Part shown: positions 11,851 to 34,373 of the stretch, in pieces
Layout: each line of letters opens with the position of its first letter
How positions within the stretch are numbered: the stretch's first letter is position 1
From: Turnera subulata
Lineage: Eukaryota > Streptophyta > Magnoliopsida > Malpighiales > Passifloraceae
NCBI GenBank assembly: GCA_028386065.3
Contig: JAKUCV010004786.1
Location: forward strand, 1-64,000
DNA length: 64,000 nucleotides
Direction: 5' to 3'
Made by a program: the position numbers and the translations under genes
The notes under the pieces: model-generated
Databases searched by the model: none
What the model saw: only the letters and a program-made list of their open reading frames with translations
Told to the model about the DNA's origin: nothing

Positions 11851-13272
11851 ATGCTGGAGCGGTGCCTCGGCGCTCACCGGGTGCGGCAGATCCAGAGAGC
11901 CGTCCGGCACGGCAAGGTCACCTTCCTCTGCCTCGCCGTGACCATCATCGTCCTCCGCGCCAATATCGGCGCCGGGAACTTCGGCACCCCCGAGCAGGAT
12001 TTCAACGACCTCCGGGACCACTTCTACGCCTCCCGCAAGAGCGGCGAGCCCCACCGCGTCCTCGTCGAAGCGGCCGCCAGCGACACCACTAAAACAACCA
12101 GCACCACCGACAACAGCGACAGCAACAACATCAACAACAACAACAATAACGATCCCAACAACTACAACACATTCGACATAAACAAGATCCTAGTCGACGA
12201 AGGGGAAGACGAGAAGCCGGATCCGAACAAACCCTACACTCTCGGGCCAAAAATCTCCGATTGGGACCAGCAGCGAGGCGATTGGTTGAAACGGAACCCT
12301 AATTTCCCCAATTTCATCGGCCCGAACAAGCCGCGTGTGCTTCTGGTGACGGGATCTTCGCCGAAACCATGCGAGAATCCCGTAGGCGACCATTACCTCT
12401 TGAAAGCGATCAAGAACAAGATCGACTACTGCAGGCTTCACGGGATCGAGGTGTTCTACAACATGGCATTGTTGGACGCGGAAATGGCCGGGTTTTGGGC
12501 GAAGCTTCCCTTGATAAGGAAGCTGCTGCTATCCCATCCGGAGATCGAGTTCCTCTGGTGGATGGACAGTGATGCGATGTTCACCGACATGGCGTTCGAG
12601 GTTCCATGGGAGAGGTACAAGGATGCGAATTTCGTGATGCACGGCTGGAATGAGATGGTGTATGATGATAAGAATTGGATTGGATTGAATACGGGTAGCT
12701 TTCTGTTGAGGAATTCTCAGTGGTCTCTTGACCTTTTGGATGCCTGGGCGCCAATGGGGCCGAAAGGGAAGATTCGAGACGAGGCAGGGAAGGTTCTGAC
12801 GAGGGAGCTGAAGGGAAGGCCTGTTTTCGAGGCTGACGACCAGTCGGCGATGGTGTATCTGCTGGCGACGCAGAGGGAGAAGTGGGGGAATAAGGTGTAT
12901 CTGGAGAGCGGGTACTATTTGCACGGTTATTGGGGGATTTTGGTGGATAGGTATGAGGAGATGATCGAGAATTACCATCCCGGATTGGGTGACCATCGCT
13001 GGCCGCTTGTGACTCACTTTGTGGGGTGCAAGCCGTGTGGGAAGTTTGGGGATTATCCCGTGGAGAGATGTTTGAAGCAGATGGATCGCGCTTTTAATTT
13101 CGGGGATAATCAGGTTTTGCAGATTTATGGGTTTACTCACAAGTCGTTGGCGAGCAGGAAGGTTAAGAGGGTGAGAAATGAGACTGCTAATCCACTTGAA
13201 GTGAAAGATGATCTTGGGTTGCTTCATCCTCAATTCAAAGCTATCAAGGTATCAGCATCATCATCATCTTGA
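11851..13272 (+). CDS. XXT1: Xyloglucan 6-xylosyltransferase (GT34)
   Basis: A 473-residue, intronless type II Golgi membrane protein of glycosyltransferase family 34, of the XXT1/XXT2 type. It transfers xylose from UDP-xylose to glucose residues of the beta-1,4-glucan chain, building the side chains of xyloglucan for the primary wall. A short basic cytosolic tail (MLERCLGAHRVRQIQR) precedes a membrane anchor at residues 23-37. A low-complexity Asn/Ser/Asp linker follows at about 85-112. The catalytic domain has the metal-binding DSD at 239-241 within WWMDSDAMF, and the family blocks HGWNEMVYD, LNTGSFLLRN, FEADDQSAMVYLL and GYYLHGYWG. An upstream in-frame ATG at 11779 would add 24 residues; MLERCLG aligns with the known XXT N-terminus, so I start at 11851. 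The 5' half is much more GC-rich than its surroundings. Confidence 0.96.
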   Translation: MLERCLGAHRVRQIQRAVRHGKVTFLCLAVTIIVLRANIGAGNFGTPEQDFNDLRDHFYASRKSGEPHRVLVEAAASDTTKTTSTTDNSDSNNINNNNNNDPNNYNTFDINKILVDEGEDEKPDPNKPYTLGPKISDWDQQRGDWLKRNPNFPNFIGPNKPRVLLVTGSSPKPCENPVGDHYLLKAIKNKIDYCRLHGIEVFYNMALLDAEMAGFWAKLPLIRKLLLSHPEIEFLWWMDSDAMFTDMAFEVPWERYKDANFVMHGWNEMVYDDKNWIGLNTGSFLLRNSQWSLDLLDAWAPMGPKGKIRDEAGKVLTRELKGRPVFEADDQSAMVYLLATQREKWGNKVYLESGYYLHGYWGILVDRYEEMIENYHPGLGDHRWPLVTHFVGCKPCGKFGDYPVERCLKQMDRAFNFGDNQVLQIYGFTHKSLASRKVKRVRNETANPLEVKDDLGLLHPQFKAIKVSASSSS

Positions 13273-16200
13273 GAGTAGTTTTTGATGTTGTAATGTGCTG
13301 TATTAAGTGGCTGGTTGCCTTTTTTTTTTTTTTTTCTCCTTTTTAAGTTATTGGTACATGTCAATTTGCACCTAATCGCTATGTATCACGATATTGCTGG
13401 TGGAAGCAGATGCATGTTGTATTCTCTTGATACTGTTTCCTATTTTTGCTGTACTGATCTTTAAATTATATTGATTCTTCAAAAGGAAACAATAATTGCA
13501 CGGAACTGTTAACTTTATCTTGCGTTTTAATTGCGTATTTGCTATTGAAATGGTTATGCAACTTGGTGGCTGTTGTCATTGCGCCTTCTCGAGTCTTATT
13601 CCCAGGAACTTCTTGAATGAAACAAAAGAAGAAAAGAGGTACTTGTGAGTTGTGACCCATGCCTTACTGGATCACAACAAAGATAAAAGCTTTGGTTTAG
13701 TTGTTTATAGGGTGTGTACTATTTGGACATTGGTCTAGTTAATCGTATAACATGTTGAGGAGTTGTACAGAAACAGAGAGGCAGGACATTTTTTCTTTTC
13801 CAAGAAATGTTTACTTGTTATCTTGGTTCCATAAATGAATTCTTTCTCTTGATTAAAAATATAAAGCTCATGAACTTGAGAAAGCCTGATCTCAAGCTCT
13901 GAACTGCCTGATGATGGGGAAGCACACGGTTGTGAAGTTTTTCAAGTCCTGAAGTAGATTGCAAGTTCACAAGGGTGCTCTGAAAATCAACAGATTGCCC
14001 CGTTCCCATTTACCATGGCTGTATCCTCATGTCCTATTCGTATTTTAAGGGATTTATGTTGTTATCCAAGTGAGGGTAAAGTTTTCTTCCTGATTGTTGG
14101 AAAAACATGGAATGTTAGACTAACTACAGCACTAGCAACAGTTTTTTGATGGGAGATTGACAAAATGAATGTAGAGGGCATCTACACGCGTCTCTTCTGC
14201 AGCATTTTACCAAATTCTTGGCTAGTGAACGGTGCCTGATAGTAATAATCTAACAAAAGGAGGCCAGCTAGTTAGGAGAAGAAATCTCTGTGCGAATTGG
14301 GTTGGCAATTGACAGCTGTGGTGGAGCACTAGCAGTTGAACTGTCCTTTTCCGTTCCTGCTTTGCTCCTGAAGTGTTATTGCATCAGCATGGTGAATATA
14401 TATCTGCAATGTGCACAATATTTAGAATTCTACACGGTTTTGCTTATCAATTCTGTGCAGTCCAAACTTCAAAATCAAAAGGCACCTAAATTTTGTGTTT
14501 TCAGGGACTAAAACGACAGAGTGAGGCAAATGTAGCCGGATTCGCCTTCAGTCGTGGAGATAGATCCTAAAACTTTCCACGATGACGATATGGGTGGTAA
14601 GATTTTTGTGATAAGATTTACAGGTAGATTACACCTTTGATAATGGTTTATAGTTGGTAAAACAAAAGCAGCGGTGATACTTTTTGATCCAAGTCCACGA
14701 CACGATGCATCCTTTATATTTACAGAAACTATCTACCTACTTTGGCTTCCAACTTGAGAAGTTTCCCCACGGATAACATTTTGAAAAATGGAAAAAAAAA
14801 AAAATGAAACAGATTGTGGAATGGCAACTGCAGTAGGTGGTAAACAACTAGAGCAACGTCGTTCTACACAGGTCGCTTTACCTCCATGTCCCTTTTTTCA
14901 AATCAACTGACATGTCGTCGTTAAAACTGGAAGCGTCATAAAACTAACCGACATGTCTGTCTTCACCACATGTTCAACGACGTGTCAGTCAATTTTTTCG
15001 CTGGCCACTTGTTTGTCACTTGTCAAGTGCTTTAACCAGGATTCCATTTACTCTGCAGCTTTTATTCCTTTTATTGGAAAAACCCTGGGCTGCGGATTTC
15101 TTGAAAACTTTCTACTGTTGGTTCTCTGTGAAACTATTAAACTTCCTCACCCGCCCCCCTTTTATCACACAATATGCGCAGCTGACTTTTTGCTTCACTC
15201 GTAAGTCATCAGGTCCATGATCGACGCCAGTAAATCATCCTACGTTCATGTTTCTAGCTCTGACATTTGCTCAACAATTTGGACAGTTGACAAAGATAAA
15301 TATTAATCTATCCCTGAGGTCATTTCTAGGGTACCATTAAATATTCTGTTTCCTTTGACCTTTAATTTCAAGTGTCACCACACCACCATTGGTGCTAAAG
15401 AATCTTATGCAATGTCCATGAAATGCTTTAGATTAATGATCATCCATAGTGTAGGTCTCAGTTTGGATTGCACTGAAGTATCCACTTAACCAGAACAATT
15501 TTGCTGCCTTTGCTATCCATCTCCATGTGATATAGAACGAATGTGATGCAACTCTATTACACGAAAAATTTCATTGCATTTGCACGTACACCCTCTACTA
15601 CTCGTCTCCAGTACTCTCCACTTGTCAAATGTTAAAGCAGAGAGTGACAAGAGAGGGTAGAGAGTAGAGAATATGTCCACTCTCCCGGTTCAAGCAACCT
15701 ACCAACCCACATGCAGCTTGGCCCATCTTTCTCTTGGGAACCAAATTCAACCCACCAATCATAGGCCCGCATATGTACTTCAAGGTGGGATCTAATGGCT
15801 GATAATCTTCATCTACGAAGTCTATTCCTTGCTTGCTGACACGCACTATACGCAATAGCAGAGCTTAGTCAAATCTCCTCTCCCGCTAGTAATATATACC
15901 ATCCAAACAAACAATTCCCTACAGGTAAAGCACGCCCGTGTGTCCCGTAGACAAAGCAAAAAACAAAAAGTGAGTCCCACTCCCACCCTTTTCTTTTTTT
16001 TTTTTCTAAAAAAACTTATGCTAAAAATAAGGTTAATAAATATTGTAATGGGAACAGTAAACCTGTTGATTAGCTATCAATTTTTGAAACAAACTTCGTC
16101 TTTTCTCATATATAGGCTACTTTTTTAGCCATTAAAGGATGGTTCACCGACAATTTTTTTTTTCACATAAATTTTAATCTTGAATTGCATTCCTAAAACT

Positions 16201-16807
16201 TGATAATACATGTGACATTTCCTGATTCAGATGATAAGAAACATTCCCTCCCATGCTCTTATGTTTCAAAATAAAGGTTAACACACATGTATGATGTATG
16301 TATATAATTTCTCTTTGCTGCAAATTACGTAGTGTTTTTTTTTTTTGAGAAATACCGTGCTTTAATTTATAAACTCTACCTTTGCATTTTATGTCAACTG
16401 CAGAATCTGATAATTTTTTTATGAGGGAAAATGAAAAATCTGATAAATTTGGAGTAGAGGAAAAAGAGGGAAAAAAAAAAGAGAAACCGATAACTCTACT
16501 CTAAAAGGAAAAAAAAACCAACTAGTGTACCACTTGAATAAAAGTTAAAAAACACCAAACAGAATTTAACCGAATTATCAAGCCCAAAGGGGGGGGAGGT
16601 GTCTACTAAAAACACTCTACTAAGCTGAAGAAGCTCTTTTCTCTCTCCGCTACGGACCAGCTTTCGCGCTTTTTGTAAAACCCTAATAAATCTCCTCCCA
16701 AACAGAGAAACACTCGTTTACAGGCGCAGCTTACACACACCCCCTCCCTCCCACAGAAAATAAACCGCTAAAGCGCGAAATCTAATAAGCTCTGGAAATA
16801 GTTGATA
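13273..16807. other. Gene-free stretch between XXT and PRMT4
   Basis: AT-rich with several homopolymer runs. The frames at 14290-14511, 14953-15220 and 15625-15855 (minus) match no family I can recall and lack splice partners. A T-run followed by GAGAAATACCGTGC at about 16335-16360 may be an old retroelement tail. The final 200 bp before 16808, rich in C and A, are the likely 5' leader of the methyltransferase gene. Confidence 0.45.
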
Positions 16808-19800
16808 ATGGAGGCTTCAGTAGCGAAACACAATAACAATAACAACGGCAACAAACAACCGCTGGTGCAGCAGCAGCAGCAGCAGGAGTTCGCCTTGGTA
16901 TCGGTAACCGAGCTCGCTTCTTCGTCTTCGCCTCCTTCTTCTCCTTCTTCGCCGGTGACAGCTAGGTTTGGCGCCGACAATGGAGTCGCCGAGCTCCGAT
17001 TTCACCGGGACTCGAAATCGACCGGCGCCGCTGCCATTGTCGTCGAGCTCCAAGACGCTCAGGTTAGCGTTGTTTGTTGTTACTGTTTTGGATTTGGAGG
17101 ATTTTGATTCTGTTCTGTCTTTGTTTTGACGATCTGTGCTTTGATTCCCGTTTGGATATTTAGTCACTGAGGAGTGTTACATTTTGTTGCTGAAGTTTGG
17201 TGCTTGAGTGTTTTTTTTTTGGTCTTACGGAGGAAGTATAAGTCAACTCGATTTTGCCTACACTGATTAATGCCAATTTCAATTTTTTTTTTGTGCTTTA
17301 CATTTTGATTTTCATTTATGTTTCCTGAGATCAATGGCCGGCTATTTATGCTTGTATTTCATGTTGCCAATTTCTGTATCGGAATATTATCCTATACAAT
17401 TTTTGTTGGGGAAGGCAACAAGTTTGCTACTCTCTCTGTGTGTTTCTAAAGAGAATGTGCGTTTTTCAGTTAATTATTTGCATATTATCTTCTTCAGTTA
17501 ATCAAGCTGGGCCCAGTTCAATCAATTTGCATATCCGATTGTTCGAGTTCTGACACCGTTAAAGAGGTATGGCGATTAGCTAAAAATTTTACTGCTTATA
17601 TTTCATCTTTCTCGTAATGTATTGCGAAAATGGCTTTTTCTCTAAGTTCGGTACTCTGTTGGAGGAATATTTATCTTTTATGAGAAAAAAAGAAATTCAT
17701 CTCTATTTGATCTCATTGTTTGACTTGTATAACTTTCCAAGTTATACCTTGAGGCATTAGATTGACATTAGAAATATCATTATAGCAAATATCGACTCAC
17801 TACAAGCTGGATTCATGATTTCAGCTGTGATTTTTATTCCGCACTGCATGCACACCATTGCTGTTTGATTGAAGTGTTGATGGATGTTCTAGTCTTAACA
17901 GTATTGCTTTTTACCAGAAATATTCAAGGGGAGTCACTATCCAATTTAGAAATGAGGAAGAGAGCAAGACCTTCCATTGTTCTTTTCAACAATGGAAAAA
18001 GCAAGGCATTGTTCAAGGTGCTTCTTTTGAAATTTTGACAATAGTTTGATAAGTATAGTTCTTTAAAGTAACATGTCAGTTTGAAGTCGGATATTGCAAC
18101 TCCTTTTTCTTTCCTAGTTCCCTCTTTTTTTGTTCAATTCTTTTCTCTTGTTTTTATTACTCAAGTTGGTGGAGATCTGGTTTACACTTTCAATTGCTAT
18201 TGTGATGGATAGGACCTCAACATTTCTCAGTTGGTGCTGTTCATAACGCTTTGACAGTGAGTGTATCAAAAGATGGGTTGTTTAGCCATTTGTCGAATAT
18301 TTAACCATGCCTTATGATTTCCATCTCATTTTTGGCTGTATTTTGGACAACTCTAGTTTTATAACCACAACATAAGTTTCTGGTATGATACTTCTAGCAC
18401 CATTTCATGCAGTAGAAACCTGGTAGAGTTAGATACTTGGGGTAAAATTTCTATTAGCCATGTCTTTCTCATTCCGTATTCTTCTGTAAATCGATGGTAT
18501 TTTTCATCCAATGCCTTAATTGTGCTTGGACAAAACAACTTGATATGCAGACCAGAGATGAAAGATGCCATGTTTGGTGGTTTTCTTTTTATGTCCATTG
18601 TAAGCTATTTTAACGATATCGTGCAGCCTATGCATGAAAATTTTTATGGTGGCAATATTTTCATCTTGTGGGCAAGCTGCACTGCCATGAGTACCTGAGA
18701 CATTATGTGGCTGTTACCTGCACCTGATTCTCTTTTTCCTCTTGCAGGGGCATCTTTACCTAATGGAGTGATAGAGCCTACTAAAAGCAAGTTTGATGAT
18801 AAAATTGAGTCATCATCTGCAAAAATGTATTTCCATTACTATGGACAACTTCTACACCAGCAAAATATGCTACAGGATTACGTGAGAACAGGTTCTGAAT
18901 ATCACTGTCTAATGCCATGGTTTGTTTGAACTTAGGTAGTTTTTTCATTAGCAATTGTGTCATTGAGAAACTCTGTTAAGTCTCCCAATGTTTGTGAGGT
19001 TATTTCATGTGCTTAAAATGCCAAGTAAGCAGTTAATTGGCTCAGACATTAGTAGCATGGGCATTATGTAAATGTATAAATATTTTCTTTTCCAGGAACC
19101 TATTATGCAGCTGTAATTGAGAACCGTGCAGACTTCATCGGTCGAGTGGTGGTCGATGTTGGTGCTGGTAGTGGCATTTTGTCATTATTCGCGGCACAGG
19201 TAATTGGCTTTGCAGCAGTGTAATTTGTTAATTGTACTACATCTAGGCTGTATTTTGAAGTAATATTATATTCTGATCTTACATTCCATTCTCCAAATAG
19301 GCTGGTGCAAAGCATGTTTATGCTGTGGAAGCATCTGAAATGGCAGAGTATGCCCGGAAACTAATTGCTGGAAATCCATCATTGGGTGACAGGATTACGG
19401 TGAGAATTATCATATTATTGTTTTTTTTTTGAGGAAAAGAATTATCATATTATTGGCATCATATTAATGTATACAATTTTTTATTCTCTCTAATTGCTTC
19501 TGGTGTGCGAATCACCTCAATGTAGGTAATAAAGGGTAAAGTTGAGGATGTTGAGTTGCCAGAGAAGGCAGATATTCTTATATCGGAGCCAATGGGTAAG
19601 CCTATACAATATCTTTATGTCTAACACTTTGATTTTTAGTGACATTGAGTATGTTTACAAAATTTTGCAACAAGTAACTTATTAGTGGTTCTGAATACTT
19701 TTTCTGGACTTGAATCCTTCTCCTCCCTAATGGAGTTGAAAATGGTGTTGGCCACTGAAAGATTAGGAACATGTTTTGAATTTAATGCAATTAACACGGA

Positions 19801-22794
19801 ATTTGCTAAGCACCTTTTCCTTGTTTATCATATGGCAAATAGAAATTGAACCTTTTGTAACCTTTTATGTGATTTGGTTCGCAGGAACCTTGTTAGTCAA
19901 TGAGAGAATGTTAGAATCTTATGTAATTGCAAGGGATCGGTTTCTTACCCCGAATGGAAAAATGTTTCCTACAGTTGGAAGGTAAATGCTACTTTGCAAA
20001 TGCCTCTTTTCACATAATGTTTAGTTGTTAGATGTATCCATTCTCCTATGCATTTAGTCACAACTGTATCTCAAAATTGCCTTCTTCTATTGCAATTGAT
20101 CAATGATTGAACGTTCATACATGAGATTTCATTGGATTAGGTTTTCTGGATGTTGTATGCACGAAGGGGAAGTGGTATTCTTAATTCATCTGGATGGTTT
20201 TATTTGGCCGCTTTCCCATTGCTTGATTCTATTTGTGTCCCTTGGCTCTTTTAGAAAGCAATGGCATTATCTAGTAGACTCCATTGATTGTTTCATTGCT
20301 TTGTCATGTTGCTTTTTATAGTTCCTAAAATCAGGTTATATTATAAGCAACTGGTACTCGGTCATGACACATGCTTGCTTATGTTTGCAATTGGCCATTA
20401 CTACAGTGTTTTGTTTAATTCTCCCCATGTATGTAGTAGACTGATAAGCCCCCTGGTTGCTTGAGTCGTGGGCTATTTACTCATGGGTGTGTTGTGTCTG
20501 CATTTCAGTTTGTTTATGTTGCGCGCTATTGTGCTTCTAGTGTATTTGCCATCCAGATATATTACTTTACTGCTTGCTGTTGCAGGATACATATGGCACC
20601 TTTTAGTGATGAATATTTATTTATTGAAATTGCTAATAAGGTACATCTTTATTCAGTTCTGCTATATATAGTTCCTCCTAAAAATAATCGTTTCAGTTTG
20701 TTATAGGAGTGCAGTGCTTTAACATGTCCATGATGATTGATATATCTTGTTGCTGTTCGTCTTTTTGTCATACTAATACTCACCTGTTAATGTTATCTGT
20801 TTGTACAGTCCCTCTTTTGGCAGCAACGGAACTACTATGGAGTGGATCTTACGCCACTCTATAACTCTGCCTTCCAAGGATATTTTACTCAGGTCTAGTT
20901 TAGTTCTGTTATTGGCATGCATGAAACATTGTTTTGCGTTTTGCATATTTCAAAGCCTAAATTGGACATGCCATCCTGCTTGCTTTCAACCATTTGCATA
21001 TTTTCCGTAGAAAGAAATACATTCTTCAATTGATTATTTCTGTTTCTTGTATATTGGTGTGATCATTTTCTTAATCACTTGGTGGGCTTTGCTTTCAGCC
21101 TGTTGTAGATGCTTTCGATCCCAGAGTGTTGGTGGCTCCTGCAATTTTTCACGTGATAAACTTTACTGAAATTAAGGTGAGTTGTAAACTATCGATCTAT
21201 TGTTTCTTGTTTGGTCCCTCTCCTTCATAATCCCTTTTGATTAATGAACATGCTTTATCTATATTTCCCTTTTCTTTGAAATGACGCTTCCTCTAAACAT
21301 TAATTTTTGTTGAGAAAATTTCCTACAATTCCCGTAGGTTCCATTCTGTCATCTTTGAGATCTCGAACTGTAGTGGAACAAATTTGCTAAGAGATATTCG
21401 AGGAATATTTTTATTGATGCAGTTATGTTGTTATTTTTTTAATATTGGTTCAAGAGTAAGTGATTGTAGCTTGTAGAAATAAAAATAGCTTCTTTCCTTT
21501 TTAGTCAGGTTTTCCCTTCTGCGTGATAAAGTTCTCCATCTTTGTGATTTCTGGGTTCAACTCATGAGGTACGTTCTTACATGCAGGAAGAAGATTTGTA
21601 TGAGATTGATATTCCACTAAAATTTATAGCCTCCGTGGGTGCTAGAGTGCATGGGCTGGCTTGCTGGTTTGATGTGTTGTTCAATGGGAGGCAAGTATTT
21701 CATAATGATTGCAACTTTCTGTCTTACGTTATCTGACCATATTCCTGTAGCCAGGTCGGGTTACGGGTTCATATCTGGGTTGTGGATTTATGGGCTTGAC
21801 TGAAAATTGCATTTCCTTGCAGTACTGTACAGAGGTGGCTTACAACTGCGCCTGGCGCTCCCACGACCCATTGGTATCAGTTACGTTGTGTTCTGTCTCA
21901 GCCCCTGTATGTCATGGCTGGACAAGAAATCACGGGACGGCTCCGCATGGTTGCCCATAACGCTCAAAGTTATACCATATACCTAACCTTGTCAGGTTGG
22001 CTTTTCTCCTTTACTTTCTTTTTTCTTGCTGATTTGCTTACTCATTTTCTGACTTGTGATGAATGGGTGTAAATAGTTAAAATGTGGGGCCCCGGTGCTG
22101 AACAAGGAGGAATACTTCAAACAGAATCGTGCAAACTTGACCTAAAAGAGCCATATTACAGAATGTCTCAACCACAAGCCTACACGATGGCGCAAGATCA
22201 GCAGCCACATCAGTCAATACATTCACAGGTGACGATTAGTCTTCTCAAGTTCTCTCATCTGTGTGTTCTATTGAATTATTAGTATGGAACCAATACTCCA
22301 AATGCTTAACATACTAGAATTCAATACCCAGAGTGCTTTAGATGCATAAATGTTCGAACTGAATCCGTAACTCCAGTTAATGCTTGTATGCCCTTAGGGA
22401 ATGCAGTCGACGTAGGGGAGGGGCATACTATATGAACTTAGCCATTTTGGTTCCCTGCTTTGCAAATCCTGGTAATTTGTTTTTTTGTGTATATGCTCTG
22501 TCTGCTCACTCAGCTGCGCCATTTTGGTTGACTGTTGGATCCGTAGCCATGCTGTCCTGATCTCATTTTCTCCCGGCTCTTCTTAGAAGCTCTGTTGACA
22601 TATCTTCATAATGAGAATTCATAAGAATGATTTTGATATCAGGACTCGAGCAGATATTTCTACAACAAAACTTTGTCCATAAGAATGATATTGTTTTTTT
22701 TTTTTTACAGGATATAAACATTCAAGCAGATGACTTAGAGGAACCGGAGTTGATACAGCATTTGTCGCAAAATCTGGACGCCCAACTTCAATAA
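16808..22794 (+). CDS. PRMT4: CARM1/PRMT4-type protein arginine methyltransferase, 15 exons
   Basis: Spliced product of 555 residues. Exons: 16808-17062, 17498-17566, 17918-18017, 18748-18891, 19096-19199, 19301-19399, 19526-19595, 19885-19981, 20586-20640, 20809-20892, 21099-21176, 21587-21690, 21823-21995, 22077-22228, 22711-22794. It is a type I arginine methyltransferase like plant PRMT13/PRMT14 (PRMT4b/4a). These make asymmetric dimethylarginine on histone H3R17 and other nuclear proteins, affecting flowering time through FLC. The N-terminus has Asn, poly-Gln and Ser/Pro runs, then a PH-like region. The SAM-binding motif I DVGAGSG is at 210-216. The double-E loop SEPMG...NERMLE places Glu278 and Glu287 nine apart as in CARM1. 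The THW loop is at 435-437. Intron 12 uses a GC donor. It converges with the IleRS gene about 970 bp downstream. Confidence 0.95.
21691..21822 (+). other. GC-AG intron (intron 12 of PRMT4)
   Basis: The exon ends GGGAG and the intron begins GCAAGT, the strong form of the GC donor; it ends TTGCAG. No GT nearby keeps the reading through FNGS-TVQRW, which is conserved in PRMT4s. Confidence 0.88.
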
Positions 22795-23767
22795 CTTACA
22801 AGAGGCGTGCAAGAATTTCTAACTTGGCACATGATTGTAACATAAAATCTGTTTCACCTCTACAAGGGTTCTACATTGTTTGATTTCATGTGCTCTCTTC
22901 CGCACTGGTTTGCTTCTCTTATAGCTTAGATCCAGTGGCACTGTTTATTGGGTCGAGTGCGGGATTCACTGTACCATTTCATGATATGATTTAACGGGTT
23001 TTAAAAAATCTGAAATCCATTTTTGGTTTTAAATGTTTTGAGGCATCATGCCAGTTTTATCCTGTACTGAATAAATAATGTGTCACTAAATCGATTACGA
23101 ACTAAATTTTTGCCCGTCCCTGCACTGATTTTCTCCAGTCATGTCAATTTGGTATTTTTCCTTCTGAAATAACGTCCTTGTACTATTAATCATTCCTAAT
23201 AAAGCTGATAAACGATTTTTCCGTCTCTTATTCTTGCTCAGCCACCGAACACTACTGTTTTACTCGCTAGCGACTAGAATAGTCCCGGGAAGTTGTCCTC
23301 GCATGTTAGGAAATGGCTGTTAAACATAGGCCAAACCAGCCAAAGGGCCAAATCAGTTTGTTGGCCTCTTGGGTCTCAACTCGTTGGGCCTTTTGTGAAT
23401 CATGTGCATATATCTTTCGTCATTAACTTGCGTAGGCTAGAAACAAGAGAAGGGAAGGAATGGAAGAACTGCAATGCATGGTGATTTAAAGATCACACTT
23501 GCAAAGCTTGAAATCTTTGTTTTTTAACTGTTTTCCCGTCTCTTTAATGGTGATCAATTATTCGGTTAGATCTGTACAGATAACTCAATGGTGTATTATG
23601 CTTTTAAATTGAGAACCAAATCTGCACTAAATTGGAAAATGCGGTTGTCAAAATTGTGACCTTCCCAGAGGTGAGGTGAAATCTAGCGTCCTGTCTCCTA
23701 CTATGCCCAGCAGCAGCTCAAATACCAGCGTGTCGATCACTACTAAGCTGGACGGATACAACCTTTT
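22795..23767. other. Convergent intergenic region
   Basis: The 3' flanks of PRMT4 (plus) and IleRS (minus) meet here. AATAAA-type hexamers occur near 23070 on the plus strand. No further gene is visible; the frame at 23293-23484 matches nothing known. Confidence 0.6.
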
Positions 23768-33574
<9,807 letters not shown>

Positions 33575-34373
33575 TGTTGCTCCTCCGTGGCTAAGGATTT
33601 GACGACGGAGCGAGAAACGTGTTAGGGCTTGCTTGCTAGCTTGAGGTTGCGTTCATGGCTGGTGGAGCTTCGGTGACGAGGAGTGAATAAAAAGAGAGGG
33701 AAATGTTTTTGTTTTGTGGATGGATTGGATAAAGTGAACCAAAACCGCTCAGCCTTTTATTCCCTTTGCCTCCCGGTTCTGTTTTTTCCCCCAATGAACC
33801 GGAGATAATTTGCAATTATGCTGTTTGCAATTTCGTTGCTCCTAAATGAATTTCATAACTTGCCAATACACGTATTTTTATTAAGCTGCATGAATTATCA
33901 AGAGATTAGTAGAGTAACAATACTAATTAATTTCTCGCCAATTGCCACATCAGTTTTGTTTGACTAAATTGCCTATCAGTATCTGATAAAAAGAAAAATG
34001 GCCATCAAGATTCAATAGTTAATATCATAGCAGCAAGATTGAGAATTTATGGAGTTACTGGATTTTTATATTAAGTTGTTATTTCGCTGGAACAAATCCG
34101 CTGTACGTAAGTTAACATAGAACAGTATAAATCTTCTGGCATTAGACATGTCAGCTTCACAGTGAATAAAATTTAATTTACTCGGAGGTAATTGGCAAAA
34201 TTACTACCATCTCTTCTCCACGTTAAGTACCAAAAACATCTAAATTTCTTTTTTATTTTTTTACACAGCGAAGCCCATGAACTCTAAAACACGATGACTA
34301 GATATTCTGCTGCAGACTGACCAAAATTTTACAGATAACAATAACTGGTGACACGCAAGAAAGCACCTAAAGG
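33575..34373. other. Intergenic region between OVA2 and TOC159
   Basis: Holds the OVA2 5' leader and promoter and the TOC159 3' flank, both on the minus strand. AT-rich; no other gene seen. Confidence 0.6.

Noticed and set aside
12529..13233. 234-residue minus-strand frame opposite the xylosyltransferase
   Set aside because: Antisense shadow of a strongly conserved coding sequence; no known family.
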